Below, one piece after another: positions 10,583-21,795 of a DNA stretch of 64,000 bases. The stretch is from assembly GCF_001653235.2 (NCBI RefSeq), contig NC_035796.1:186001-250000 (forward strand), given 5' to 3'. The position numbers and the translations under genes were made by a program. Position 1 is the stretch's first letter. Every line of letters begins with the position of its first letter. The notes below the pieces were generated by a model. It was not told the origin of the DNA and ran no database searches. It saw only the letters and a list, made by a program, of their open reading frames with translations. This stretch comes from Pochonia chlamydosporia 170 (Eukaryota; Ascomycota; Sordariomycetes; Hypocreales; Clavicipitaceae).

Positions 10583-13366
10583 TTAAGCATACTTGAGAAC
10601 AAAAGGCGGCGTAACAGCCTCATCCCAATCCGTCTTGTTCGCCTTATCACCCCACAGCCGCAAAGCCTTCACAAGAACCTTGTAGCTTCCCTCAGGCGCA
10701 AAGTGTCCATCGCTGAATTGGCCATTCCAACGGAGGCCATCCTTTGCGCGCGAGTTATAATTCGCCGGAGAACCCTGCAGTTGTCCGATGGAGCTGGCAC
10801 TTGTCCCGTTACCTGAGGCGTTAACAATGTGGAATTGTAGCTCACGAATGCCTAGGAAAGGAGTAATCACGATTGCAGGTATTGTCAAGTTGCCAGATCT
10901 GCCGGGACGGGGAACCGTGAAGACGGTATTGGGGGCGACAGGTTTAAAGTCCTTGTCCCCGGCGTTGGCGATGTACGATCCCTTCGGATCCAGGACTGTG
11001 TGGTTGCGCAGAGAGCCCAAAAGACCTAGGTACGGGAGGGATAGGGACGAGCCGTCTGTTCCATTGATGCGAATGTAGCCCGACCATAGGGGAAGCCGGT
11101 TGGCATCGAGGTTGGGGGGCGTGGCGATGACTTCGATGGTGGCACTGTGGCCTTTTTCGATGGTGATGCTGTCGTCGCTGAACTTGAGGGTCGCGGAGTC
11201 CTTGCTGAATTCACCAGGGTAGGGGTTAACAGTACCATTGCCATTTTTCTTGAGGGTAATTGTGGTTAGGGCGGGCACATAGGAGATTTGGTAGGTGATC
11301 GACCGGTTATTCTGGTTGGTAAGAGTAAAGTTCTTGCTCTTGGCGAAGTATGTCGTCTCGTTGAATGACAGACTAGACGGCTCAAGGAGAGTGGTGGCAA
11401 AGGCAGCGTCGTAGACCTGAATAATACCACCGCCTTGCTGGACCACAGGAGCAAGTTGACCGAGGAAGCGATCCCCATCATAGGATAACTGGGGGTTTGC
11501 GTTGGCGGAGAGCAAGTTCTGTAGCATCGCAGGGCTGTTTCGGCCGCGAATCTGCATGAGAAGCGCGTACATGGCAGCGGTGAGCGGCGCTGCCATGGAA
11601 GTGCCACTGGCCACGGCGTAGCTCCCTTTCCGCCTTGGCCATGTGGAAAGAATCTGGCCACCAGGCGCGCCAAACTGTGGCTTCACATCTATATTCCACG
11701 TAGGACCCCAGCTGGTAAAGATGTTGAGCGTTCCACCGGTCTTGTTGTTGGGAAAGTTGTTGAGCTCGAATTTCTCGTCTGCTTTTGACCCCAACTTGAC
11801 AGTGACATTCTTGCGCGCCGCAAGATTCTTTATCCACTCCTCTCCGAGTTTCTTGTGAACAAAGCCTAACCCACTGACATTCTTAGAAATCCTGCTCTGA
11901 ATGTTGATAAAGAAGGGGTGGTCGTCATTGTCTTGATAGAACAAGATATACTTGGCACCCGCCTTGGCGGCGTTATTGGCCTGACGGTCTGGTGCACAAC
12001 CACCAAAGCGAATGAGTACGGTATAATTAGACAAATCAGGCGTAGACTTGGGGAGCGATCTGCACAAGTCTCCTTTCACGGAAGTGTTGAACGTGCTGAT
12101 CCAGAGAGGCAGCGACGAATCAAACCGGTCAGGCGTTCCGAGGGCGTAGCTGAATTGCTGGGGTTGACCATTGTCAACGGTGAAATTGCCATAGTACATC
12201 AATACTGGGGTGACAACATTGGCGTACGAAGCGACTGCGCTTACACCTTCGCCAACAGCACCAGAACTGCCATAGAAAACGCCATTTGTGCCTTGATTCC
12301 CAGCAGACATTACAACAACAGTGCCTTTAGCGACGATGCGACTTGCAGCCATGCCCCAGGAATTTTCTTTCCAGCCATTCGGCCCACCTATAGACACGCT
12401 GATGATATGTGCTCCGTCTTGATATGCGCGGTTCAAAGCTGCAATGAGAGCATCGGCTGTGGTAGAGCCATTGCAGCCAAATACACGGTAAGCGTGAAGG
12501 GTGACTCCCGGAGCGCCGCCCACAAAGCCTAGTTTCTTGTCATTGGCAGCCACAATACCAGCAACATGTGTGCCGTGACCTGTGCAATCCATCGGATCAT
12601 TGCTTGGAACTGGGGTGTTGGCACCCGTGAAGTTGTTACCAACGAAGTCGTAACCATTTGCAACCAGGCATCCCTTTCCGAAGCAGCCGCCTAACGAAGG
12701 GTGCTTGTAGTCGACCTAGAGAACAACTGTTAGGCCATAATACGGCAATGAATTTGGAAAGACACACAAAAGAGAGAGTAAATGTAATTTATGCAGTAGA
12801 GTCAACGGGGTTCGCCAAACTTACTCCAGTGTCAATAATGGCTACATTGACCCCCGTGCCATTGAAGCCCTTGGCATGCAACTTGTCAATTTGTGTCATG
12901 ACATGGCTCGAAACGGGGGCACGATTTGAAGCGTCCCGGGCTTGAAGATTATTTCCCATGCTGGGGTTGCCATTCCAGTCGACTTCAACGTCAGGAACTT
13001 CGTGCAAAGTGACGGGCCACCACCTCTTGACGCAAGGCATACGCGCCAGTTGGCCGACCACATTATGAGCTTTTTCAAGATCATGCAGCTGGACAGATAC
13101 ACCCTTGAACAAATGAAAGTCGAAATTCATTCGAACGTTGCCATTCTTACGAACAGATTCGAGAGCCGGAGCTCTGTCCTATCACCACGGTTTGTTAGCC
13201 TGTCTATTGGTTGTCGAGACAGAGCACTTGTCTAAGCTTATCATGGGACATTCTCTACCTCGTTGTCCGAAAATTCGAAAATAAATGCACCAGGCACTAC
13301 ATTGGCGGACACAATTGCGGAATTTGCGACTGCCAACAGGGGCAGCGCAAGCCCAAGGCCAAGCAT
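10583..13366 (-). CDS. Secreted subtilisin-like serine protease (S8, Vpr/C5a-peptidase-like with PA domain)
   Basis: Three exons: 13366-13259, 13178-12825 and 12715-10583, giving 864 residues. The start codon opens a signal peptide (MLGLGLALPLLAVANSA). An inhibitor-I9-type propeptide spans about residues 27-115. Catalytic residues are Asp152 (IIDTG, split from the next exon by intron 2), His201 (GHGTHVAG), oxyanion Asn294 (SAGNQG) and Ser527 (SGTSMAAP). A protease-associated insert lies at about 330-460, and a Fn3-like beta domain follows from about 600. Many N-x-S/T sites suit secretion. Large class-I subtilases of this kind degrade host or substrate protein and are expanded in insect- and nematode-attacking fungi. 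Intron 1 is read to the last acceptor because an earlier AG leaves stops in frame. The family and catalytic assignment are certain; the biological substrate is not. Confidence 0.92.
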
Positions 13367-15867
13367 GTTGGGTTAGCGCTTTCAAAGGAAAGAGGTCCAA
13401 GGCTATCCAAGCTCAGAAAATGAATGAAAGTGAAGAGCTAGATCACCCGAGAAGTAGTGAACGTGGGGGATGTCACATCTAAAGAGATGTCCCAGAGGGT
13501 TGCGAGACGCGCAGCTAGATATACTAATGTCTGTTCTCATTCATCAAAAGCACGTACAATGGTCTGACTGTATTGTCACGACGATCCTTGCGGCCGGCGA
13601 AATACACTCCCCACGCTCTGGACGCTGCCTGATCCATGCGGCATAACATGTTTGGGAAGGAAGGCCACGGCATGAAACTGGGGTAACAAGCAAGCATAGG
13701 TATGCAAGGTCGACCGATTGCCCCATTGCCACATGAAGAGATTCGACTCCGGATAGTTGCTTGGATAGATTCCTTCTGGCTTTGGAGAGTGCCATGGTAG
13801 AACAACAACGAGAGTTTCGCGAGTAGAGGCCAAAGCCCAACGGATCAAGAGACGGGAGGACGACAAACTACGTCAGAATCGTAACGGAGCGGCCAGGGTG
13901 AAATGACTCCGCAGGGCGGCGCAAGGCTCTAAATGGAGCACAGTATTATCAAGGTTTGCTTTCAGAAGTCCATTTTGGTAATGGTCGAGCTAATATCACA
14001 CCTCATTGCATATCGATAAATCATCGGCCGCCGGTGTCGATGCTCGCCGGGAGCTGCATATCGGTAAACAAAGAGACCGCCATGATTGAATCGGTGCACT
14101 GTCAGGGGGACATATCACCCGTTCATGTTGAGTTGTGAGCATGTCTATGTTACCTCTCATTTATGGCTCTCCGGTCTTCATAGCTCGAATATTTGCTCAA
14201 CATGGTATTTACGCGCTGTCAGGTGCCAATAGTGTGGAATCCGGTTGACGATATTCCCACGTCATAAGTAAGTCAAGGTAGGCGATGAGATGCGGAACTA
14301 GGATGGTTGGGTGATTTGGAGCTTTCGTGAGTCCTGACGCGGGCAATCCTATTGTGTTTAGCAACAGGACACAGGTCCGTTCGTTCTCTCAACGCAGACA
14401 CATGCGGGACGTGTTTTGGAGAGCGCTTGATGGGTGTATTTCCGGTTCGACCTGGCCAGAGTTTGATTCCACGTTGGTGCAAGCAGGTAGCAATAAGACA
14501 TTTTGCACCGGCCATCAGTTGTTCCTTGCGCTGGAACAGGCACACCTATCAGCCCCTTTTAGATAGCCAATTGATGTTTGCCCATTCATCTGCACAAGTA
14601 CCAAACTTCGGAGTAGAGGTAGTCCTTGCAATTGACATATTTTGGTCCTTGTTTCCGCGGTTCAACAGGCAGAGTCGAGCTGTGTGGCTGTAGGTCAATG
14701 CGTTGATGCTATTCAAGTTGCCGAGTTGAGCATACTGATGGATTCAACGAATGCGCCTCCCGCTTTATGGCAACGCCAAAGCATTGTTCGGCCAAATTGA
14801 GTAACAAACAAGCCTGGCCAGGCCCCTGGCGGTGCTTCGTCTCGCTTGAGAAACGGGTGACGTAACGGCGAAGATCTGACGCTGTCGGTGCTACGAGAGG
14901 CTCTTGATGGCACTCCTCTCCAGTCGTCTCAGATCAAATCCCTCGTTGAAAAGGCTTGGCCGGGTGACTAGAGACTAACCCAAGACATAGGCCGGTTCTG
15001 AGACCAGATGCTCAAAGCATTATCAATTTATCGAAATGTCAACTGGTCAACGTCTTATGTGGATGCCAGGTTTAACAATGCGAACAGGCATGATTTCTGA
15101 CGTCAATGGTCCAACCTTTTTCGGTGTGCATCTTCGGTTGTCCTATTACCAGACATCGGCGAGAAAAGAGTATACCACAGCGTCGTTCGATAAAATATAT
15201 GGCAAGCGCAACGTTTCGTAAGACAGAGAACAGCATAAGTCAAGACGTCATGTAGGAATTTCCAATGTGAACAGACAAACTGACAAACGGACCCACGTGA
15301 GGCCGATCGTGAGCACCTGGTTGTGCAGACCACGTGACTCCGCATAGAAAATGAGATTCCGGGGCCGAAATTTTCGAGCAATTCCTTTTCTTCATCCGCA
15401 CGGCGCACCAACTGGTTCGTCCAAGAACACTTTGGCCACGCCAATGCGTCTGCGCGGACTGTCCCCGTGCTCTAACAAGTGGTAAGTGGCTTTGCTTTTT
15501 TGTCTCCTGCTCTGCCCAGCTCCTCTGATGAATGGATTCACTCGCCGTACCGAACTTATCATGTAGATGTTTTCCTACGGGCAATTGGTTTCGCCTGTTT
15601 CTGATTGCAGCGCACAAATATTTCGTCTAGTCTTGCTACGATTGTTTTGATAGCCTGCTAACTGACGGTTAGAATTTAGGTCGTTTGTATCCCCGATCGT
15701 ATCCAATCCATCGAACTCTATTGTTGCAGGATAGCCGTTTGGACCGTGCTGAATTGTTCGGGTTCGACGAGGATCTCAATTGTTGTTTTCAATGCTATAT
15801 ACACGTACATACAATATAAAAATTTTGATCAGCTTGGATGTCCACTTAGCCGTGCTTTGGGAGACTG
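13367..15867. other. Gene-free stretch of 2.5 kb
   Basis: The left end is the subtilase promoter. Minus-strand frames of 94-98 codons at 13524-13866 occur in three overlapping phases and do not resemble a known protein. No supported gene, RNA or repeat was seen in the rest. Confidence 0.4.
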
Positions 15868-17459
15868 TCATAGAAGAAGTGCACATATCCCCATTGAAGT
15901 CATGCCCTCTTGCCACGTCCATATGTCTCCTCCCTCGCTTCGATGATGCCAGCACCGTCTAAGCACATCAAGAACTGTCCCACAGTTCGTAAACTCCGAG
16001 CTTGACGTGTCCAGCACATTTTGCATAGCTTTCTCAAAGAAGCTCTGCTGGTCATGGGCAGCTACGGCCCCAACAGTAGCAATCGGCCACGCCAAACCCC
16101 GAAAGGTCACACCAGGTGGAAGGCATTCCATCGCTTCAATCATTCGATCCACTCGCTGGTAGACTTTCAGTTGCGGTGGTGAAGCATTTCGTATTGTGTC
16201 GACTTGGACCAGTGCTGCTGTCGCGAACACCTTTGTGATGGCGTAAATCAACGACTGTCGGTTTGCCTACACCAGCGTCAGGGACAGTCCACAGCTATTC
16301 CAACAGCATGGGAGTACAAACCTCGCCCAATTTCATCCGCTCAATGCCTTCCTCCAGCACCTGCTCGATAGCTTTAAGCTGCAATTCATCCGACTTACAG
16401 AAGCCGGATCTCGTCCTCCGTGCCGCAATGGAGGATACATCCCCAATCGCCTTCATCACCCAGTTCCTGCACCCCATTACTCTCGACATGTCGATTTGAT
16501 CTAGCTCTAACCACTGTTGATACCTTGTTTGCGGTGCTGTCCCGGTAGCTGTGGAGGCGAGGATATCCAGCCAGAGCACTTTTGTGACGAGAAATGGCTG
16601 CGCCTTATCCACTCCATCACCAAATTCGTGATTCGACGACGAATGAGGCACCAGGATCTTGTTGACGACGGACGTCAGAGCATGTAGATGCGGCTGCCAA
16701 TTGTCTAAACCTCCTCGAAAGAGCTATACCTATTAGTTCAATCCATCGACGAACCTTATGAAAACGTACCTCAAAACTGATGAGTGCCGAGCCGCAAGCC
16801 AAAAACTCTACCATCTGCTCTCGGGACTCGGCAAACTGATCCATGTCGCAGTCCCGAAGGACCTGTCTCAGCCGTTGCAAAGCATTAGTATGGTGCTCTA
16901 TTAGTTCCGATTCTCGATCTCCAGAAGCATCTGCACTTTGCGTATGATGATGCAGTGCTGAGAGTGTGAGGACCGCCTGATGAAGAGGACCACGTTTCAT
17001 GAGAAGCCAGAAGAGCCAGCCTCTACCCCCGAGAGATGGTTCATCCTTGTAATACGGGTACTGCAGAGGAAATATGTAGTCTAGGTAGTGGACCAAGAGC
17101 TGTGCTTCCCGAAAAGTCATCTCGGGCGTAGTTGTCGCATTATACTGCGATGCTGGTCCTACGAGGCCATCAGACGGGGAGTCTGGACAGTCTGGACTTG
17201 AAGCGTCTTGAGTCTCGACTCGGCCTTGGGCAGCCTGCTGCTTCCTTTTCCGCCGAAAGTTGGAGTTTACCGTCCTCTTTATTCGAGATAATTCCGCCTG
17301 CAATTTCCACTCGTTGTCCATCCATTTTGGTTTGGGGCCATAGCCGTGGCACGGAATCGTGCGATCAGTGCATTCGCGACATGCTGGTTGTTTCTCGTCG
17401 CATTTTCTGTGGCGAATGCGGCAGGTCCAGCAGCCTTTACTGCTGCGGTTCATGGACAT
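15868..17459 (-). CDS. Zn2Cys6 fungal transcription factor
   Basis: Three exons: 17459-16770, 16723-16322 and 16266-15868. Introns are in phase 0, and the protein has 496 residues. The N-terminal zinc cluster has Cys10, 13, 20, 27, 30 and 37 (C-x2-C-x6-C-x6-C-x2-C-x6-C). A Lys/Arg-rich linker follows, then a long helical middle region (about 110-490) of the fungal-specific regulator type (ARCA-like, Fungal_trans_2), ending with EGGDIWTWQEGMTSMG. Such proteins act in the nucleus on CGG-type DNA pairs; the target genes cannot be told from sequence. The nearest genes are a PI-PLC-like gene upstream on the same strand and the subtilase downstream, but no cluster is implied. Without splicing the middle would appear as disconnected frames. 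Confidence 0.88.
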
Positions 17460-17780
17460 GATCGGGATTATGGGAGCATTCTACATTGCGGCGACTGATG
17501 GTAAAGGAGTAGACATGTTCATGGTGTTGAAGACTGAGGTGAGAAGTGAGTCTGTGGATGTTGAATAAAGAACATGGTGGATAAAAAGGTGGGGGCAACG
17601 GCGAAGAAGCGTGGGTGATGGTATACACAGTTCGAGCAAGTCATCAATTGTTGTCTGGTGTTCGTGAAAGAAACAATATCTTTTGATCTATAATTCCGAA
17701 CGCTTCGCTAAATAAACAACGCCAAGTTACTATCCGCTTCAAGTACAAAAACCCATGATGCTAAGTCCTCCCGTAGTGTC
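17460..17780. other. Spacer between the Zn2Cys6 gene start and the PI-PLC gene end
   Basis: About 320 bases holding the regulator's leader and promoter (leftward) and the 3' region of the PI-PLC gene. A pyrimidine-rich minus-strand tract at 17570-17625 may be the leader. Nothing else is seen. Confidence 0.4.
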
Positions 17781-18773
17781 CTACACTTTCGTTACAACAT
17801 GCCGATTCCACGCCAAAACGCTATCAATCAACTTCTTACCCGGAAAATCGAAAATTAAAATTCCCGTCCTCATAGAGCCCTTATCATCAATATGGCCATC
17901 CAACCATTGGCCCGTCCTGTAGTTCATCCCAATCTGGACCTTATCCAATGTCCCAGCCGCGGCTTGTATCGGCAGCACACCAATTGCAGCGGAAGCATGC
18001 GCCAAATAAATATGCTTGTTGTCAAGAGGGCCACTGTTCGCTTTTCCCAGTGCCTTTTCAATAGCAGCCCATTTTGTGTTCAACCGTCGCTCGCCGTGGA
18101 TGTCGAAGTCATCCTCCAAGACCATTTGCGGGCCACCCCAAGCAAGTCCGTACATTCTATTCTTTGCGCACTTAAAGTCTTGGAGGAGAAAGATCTTGGA
18201 TCTTAGTTCCCCGAGTGTGGGGATGGGCTTGCTGCTGTCCGTATATAATTGGAGGTGTTTTCTTGCGCCGTTGGCGGTGGCTTTGTCTGTGAGTCGTGCA
18301 TAGTTGAATGCCTTTTCGAAAGAGTACGAATCTCTGCCCAGAGGAGGGCCTTCTTTCTTGAGACGCATGATGAGCGTTTCTGAAGGGTTCTTGTCTAGAA
18401 AGGCAAACATTTCCAAAAGGACTTGCTGGAAGGAATATCCAGTGCTCTGCTTCCCATGATAGATATGTAGTCTGTTGTGATCGACTCGTGCCCGGATGTC
18501 AAAGTACCGCAGTCCAGCTTCCATTTGCACCGTCAAGTTCCAATTTTGACACTGCAAGTTTCTGTGACTGATATGATATGTCATGCTGTCGTGAGTTCCT
18601 GGGATACTGAGGCTCGTGATGTTCACATGGTCCGGAATGTCTGTCATCCACCTTGGCTGATGGGACAGATTGGCGTCGAAACTGAAGGTGCTGGTGTAGC
18701 CATGGTATGTATTTGTAGATGCGTTGATGAGGCTAGGTGTCGCTAGAAGCAAGAGAAACGAGAGAAAAATCAT
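17781..18773 (-). CDS. Secreted PI-specific phospholipase C-like protein (bacterial-type X domain)
   Basis: An intronless 330-residue protein with a hydrophobic signal peptide (residues 1 to about 18). The X-domain motifs are SIPGTHDSM with catalytic His61, RYFDIRAR with Asp92 and Arg94, and IYHG with the second catalytic His106. These match the active site of bacterial PI-PLC (His/Asp/Arg/His), which cleaves phosphatidylinositol or GPI anchors by a cyclic intermediate and needs no calcium. No Y, PH, EF-hand or C2 domain is present, so it is not the eukaryotic signalling PLC. The length of about 300 after signal removal is typical of the single-domain family. Likely secreted or wall-bound; the true substrate is uncertain, since many fungal members are uncharacterised. 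Confidence 0.85.
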   Translation of the reverse strand: MIFLSFLLLLATPSLINASTNTYHGYTSTFSFDANLSHQPRWMTDIPDHVNITSLSIPGTHDSMTYHISHRNLQCQNWNLTVQMEAGLRYFDIRARVDHNRLHIYHGKQSTGYSFQQVLLEMFAFLDKNPSETLIMRLKKEGPPLGRDSYSFEKAFNYARLTDKATANGARKHLQLYTDSSKPIPTLGELRSKIFLLQDFKCAKNRMYGLAWGGPQMVLEDDFDIHGERRLNTKWAAIEKALGKANSGPLDNKHIYLAHASAAIGVLPIQAAAGTLDKVQIGMNYRTGQWLDGHIDDKGSMRTGILIFDFPGKKLIDSVLAWNRHVVTKV

Positions 18774-20147
18774 TGCTATAAGCTGAAAACGAGAACGAGC
18801 CCCGTGGGAGAACGAACCATGACATTAACAACACAGAAATTTGTGGTATTTATCCCACGGGACGCGAGAACGACATTTATCAAGGGAGACTCACAAGACT
18901 CACAACTGCTGCATTCTAGTCTCTGGGGCTGTGCCTGGATGACCAGACTTTTGTTAGAGTTTCCGGCGTAGTTGATGTCGTATCGCCCCACCCCCGGACA
19001 AACAGGTACTAGCATCAGACGAGAAATATTGAATCCAATAGGCTCTCACAGGGTCGTAAGTGTGTAAATGGGGCTGTAATGGCGCCGAATAGCCGGCAGC
19101 GTGGCGCCACTCAGGGCTTCGGCGGTTCTTTGCCGAGTCAATGCAACAATGGTCTCAGTCACCGAATGTGGTTTGGCTCCGTCCCTTACATGAGGCATCT
19201 CCGAGACGGAACGCCGTTGACGACGTTTTGGCTGCTGTGGCGTAGAATATCGTGTTGTTTGCTTGACATGAGGGTTATAAACATTGCCGGGTCTTGGGCC
19301 ACGGTTGTGTAAGTGGCGCTGGGTTTTCTGTTCGGTTCTGGTGCAAGGAGAGGATAGAAGGTTGACCCAGAGGCTTTCAAACAGTACCATCCCGAATATA
19401 TGGGGAATGGCAAACAAATTAGCAAGACCGGGGACTACGGCACTATTTGACTTTTGTAGTTATCCTTCATCTCAAATCTCTTCCTTGGCTCTCTTACTGC
19501 TTTAAAACACATAACACTTACATTGTGCGAAATCTTCCGTTAGTTTAGGCGCAAGCCTTCTACTTGCACGACATGACTGTCCACGCCTCAATGGCTAAGG
19601 CTGCTGTGCGCATGCGATATGATCTGCTGAGAGTCTCTTTGAAAGCAACCAAGACCATTAGCAGCATGCCAGCCAGTAAGATTGTTTCATGTTCAACTGG
19701 GCTCAGGTCAAGCCGTTACCGTGCCCGATGCCAGCCAAGGAGCATTTTTGGCGACTCTCTTGTGACAATCAGAAGACGTAAAGGGCACCGGTGTCAGCCT
19801 GCCCTGTTGCCTGTGTCCTCGAAGAAATTCTCATCCCTCTATGCGTAGCTTCTACGGCCAGTTTGGCTGTTGATGCCAGTGATAATAATCTTGACAGAGA
19901 CAAGCGGTATCTGTCTGTCAATGAAAGCTTAACAGACATGGAGGTAGTGCCTGCCGCATCAAGCCATCGTATGTGTAACCTCCTGATGTCCCTCCTTTCA
20001 GTCTTTGACCCCGCGTTTATCATGAAAACCTATGTTCCTTAGCCAGACCACGTGAACCTCGGAAATATAGCATAATAATAACGTGGAACAGAAACTCGGC
20101 CGAATTGTAGACCAGCGCGGTTTGTTCTCGGCCGACATTGTTATTGT
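18774..20147. other. Gene-free stretch
   Basis: The left part is the PI-PLC promoter. No coding region of credible composition on either strand. It ends where the terminal-inverted-repeat element begins. Confidence 0.4.
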
Positions 20148-20166
20148 GCCATGGCCAGAGCATTGC
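20148..20166 (+). repeat. Left terminal inverted repeat
   Basis: Nineteen bases identical to the reverse complement of 21146-21164. The outer half contains the palindrome GGCCATGGCC shifted by one base. Confidence 0.65.
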
Positions 20167-20300
20167 TTGTATTGTATTTATTGTATTTTTTAGGGGTTAC
20201 TTGTATTTTGTATTGTATTTATTTTGTATTGTATTGTATTTGTATTTTTTACCTACTCTATGTATTGTATTATATTTTGTATTGTATTAAATATAATATA

Positions 20301-20501
20301 ATACAAAAATATAATACAAAAATACAATACAAAAATACAATACAAAAATACAATACAAAAATACAATACAAAAATACAATACAAAAATACAATACAAAAA
20401 ATACAAAAATACAATACAAAAATACAATACAAAAATACAATACAAAAATACAATACAAAAATACAATACAAAAATACAATACAAAAATACAATACAAAAA
20501 T
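20301..20501. repeat. 13-bp tandem repeat (satellite), about 15 units
   Basis: Unit TACAATACAAAAA repeated almost without change; one shortened unit lies near 20396-20408. The region left of it (20167-20290) is built of the complementary TGTATT motifs, so the two parts could fold back on each other. Because 13 is not divisible by 3, all three phases stay open and give spurious low-complexity frames. Confidence 0.9.
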
Positions 20502-21145
20502 ATATTGTATTTTAATTGTTATGGATTTAAGCGTAACGCTTAGATCTTAGGGAAGAAGGAGACAGGCACGTAGGAAGAGCTACCTAAGAACCTACTATAG
20601 GTCTAGACTAGAGCTTAACTAGACCCTATAAGAGTACTGCTAGGAACTATACTAACCCCTTTTAGTATTCTTCTCTTCTCCTTATGAGAAAAGTTACTAT
20701 TAGTAATGCTAGTCTGTAGAAGCCCCTAGGCTAGTCCCTTACATTAATTAGAAAAAAAATACTAAAAAAATCCCTAGAAATTCTATGTAGCTATAATAGT
20801 AGCTAAAAATAGCTAATAAATTAGTAATAGGGCTAGAAATAGCTATATTAGCTATAATTAGCTTCTAAAAACCTACTTTAAATTAGGCTATATTTTTGCA
20901 TTATATGGAAATTAAACTTAGAACCTTAAGAAATTACTATTAATAGTAACTGCCTATAAATACAAATATACAATGTATTTAAATACAATATAATGTATTT
21001 TTTGCCTAGCCTATGTATTGTATTTTGTATTGTATTGTATTTAAATACAATACATCTAAGATCCTATGTATTGTATTTTATATTGTATTTAAATACAATA
21101 CAATACAAATATAATACAAAAATACATTTTGTATTGTATTTTTCG

Positions 21146-21164
21146 GCAATGCTCTGGCCATGGC
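21146..21164 (-). repeat. Right terminal inverted repeat
   Basis: Exact reverse complement of 20148-20166; marks the right end of the element. Confidence 0.65.
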
Positions 21165-21392
21165 GGACAAGACCCGAAACCAATGTCCCAAAAGGCAAAC
21201 GCTTGCATAACCTTGTTCAAAGTGAACACCAACAAACCACACCGAAACCTACGAGTATCAAAGAGATGAGACAAAGAGAGAAGGCAGTAAACGAGGCATA
21301 AGTAGCCATGTGCCGCCTCCGCACCTCCGAGAGCAAATAAACTTGCCCAACAACATCCCCTCTATACAGCATTACAGTTACTACCAACTAAA

Positions 21393-21795
21393 ATGTTTTT
21401 TCGTCAATTTACCGTCTCCTTGCTCGCCCTCTATGCCTTCGGGCCTGTCAACGCGTTTCCGACGGACGAGGTAGGTCGATCACGCCCCGGCATTGAGGAC
21501 ACCTTTAGCTGATAATGTGCAACACAACCAGATCCCTGATGCGGCTGTGTTTCAACGTGCCTGTCGGCCCATGTGCTGCGAGGCCGTCGTCGATGGAGTC
21601 AAGCCCTCCGGAAAGATTGGCATTGGGTGCGTCGATGATGGTGGCAAAAGGTGTGATGTTAATGGCAAACTCCAGGTCTGCTGCAACCGACTGTCGCCGG
21701 TATGTCTACATTCCGGTTTAGTGTGCATAGTGTCAAATCTAACCTGGATATAACAGAAGACCGGAAGCCGTGGTACTGGTCTTGGGTGCGAATGA
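21393..21795 (+). CDS. Hydrophobin-like small secreted protein
   Basis: Three exons: 21393-21470, 21532-21699 and 21757-21795. They give 94 residues, and both introns end in CAG with a CTAAC branch in the second. Residues 1 to about 21 form a signal peptide. The mature part has exactly eight cysteines in the order C-CC-C-C-CC-C, the hydrophobin hallmark. Spacing is C-x3-CC-x16-C-x7-C-x8-CC-x15-C; the first gap of three is shorter than in class I or II hydrophobins. The last cysteine is added only by the 12-residue third exon. Hydrophobins coat spores and hyphae by assembling at interfaces. This protein is glycine-rich rather than strongly hydrophobic between cysteines, so it may be a divergent relative or another cysteine-rich effector. 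The gene begins about 230 bp right of the repeat element. Confidence 0.7.

Larger units (their letters stand above)
20148..21164. mobile_element. About 1 kb non-autonomous element with perfect 19-bp terminal inverted repeats
   Basis: The outer 19 bases GCCATGGCCAGAGCATTGC (20148-20166) recur as exact reverse complement at 21146-21164. The 1017 bp between are extremely AT-rich. They hold TGTATT-rich arms, a 13-bp satellite of AATACA type, and near the right end a second copy of the block found at 20242-20283 (again at 20995-21036). The central part (about 20510-20960) is TA-rich and nearly free of CA/TG, as expected after repeat-induced point mutation. No transposase is encoded, and no clear target-site duplication was found beside the ends. 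It is best read as a MITE-like or otherwise non-autonomous repeat of unknown superfamily. Confidence 0.6.

Noticed and set aside
13524..13866. Minus-strand frames of 94-98 codons
   Set aside because: Open in three phases at once without protein similarity; no signal or intron support.
20151..20543. Long low-complexity open frames on both strands
   Set aside because: They arise from the 13-bp satellite, which keeps all phases open; not genes.
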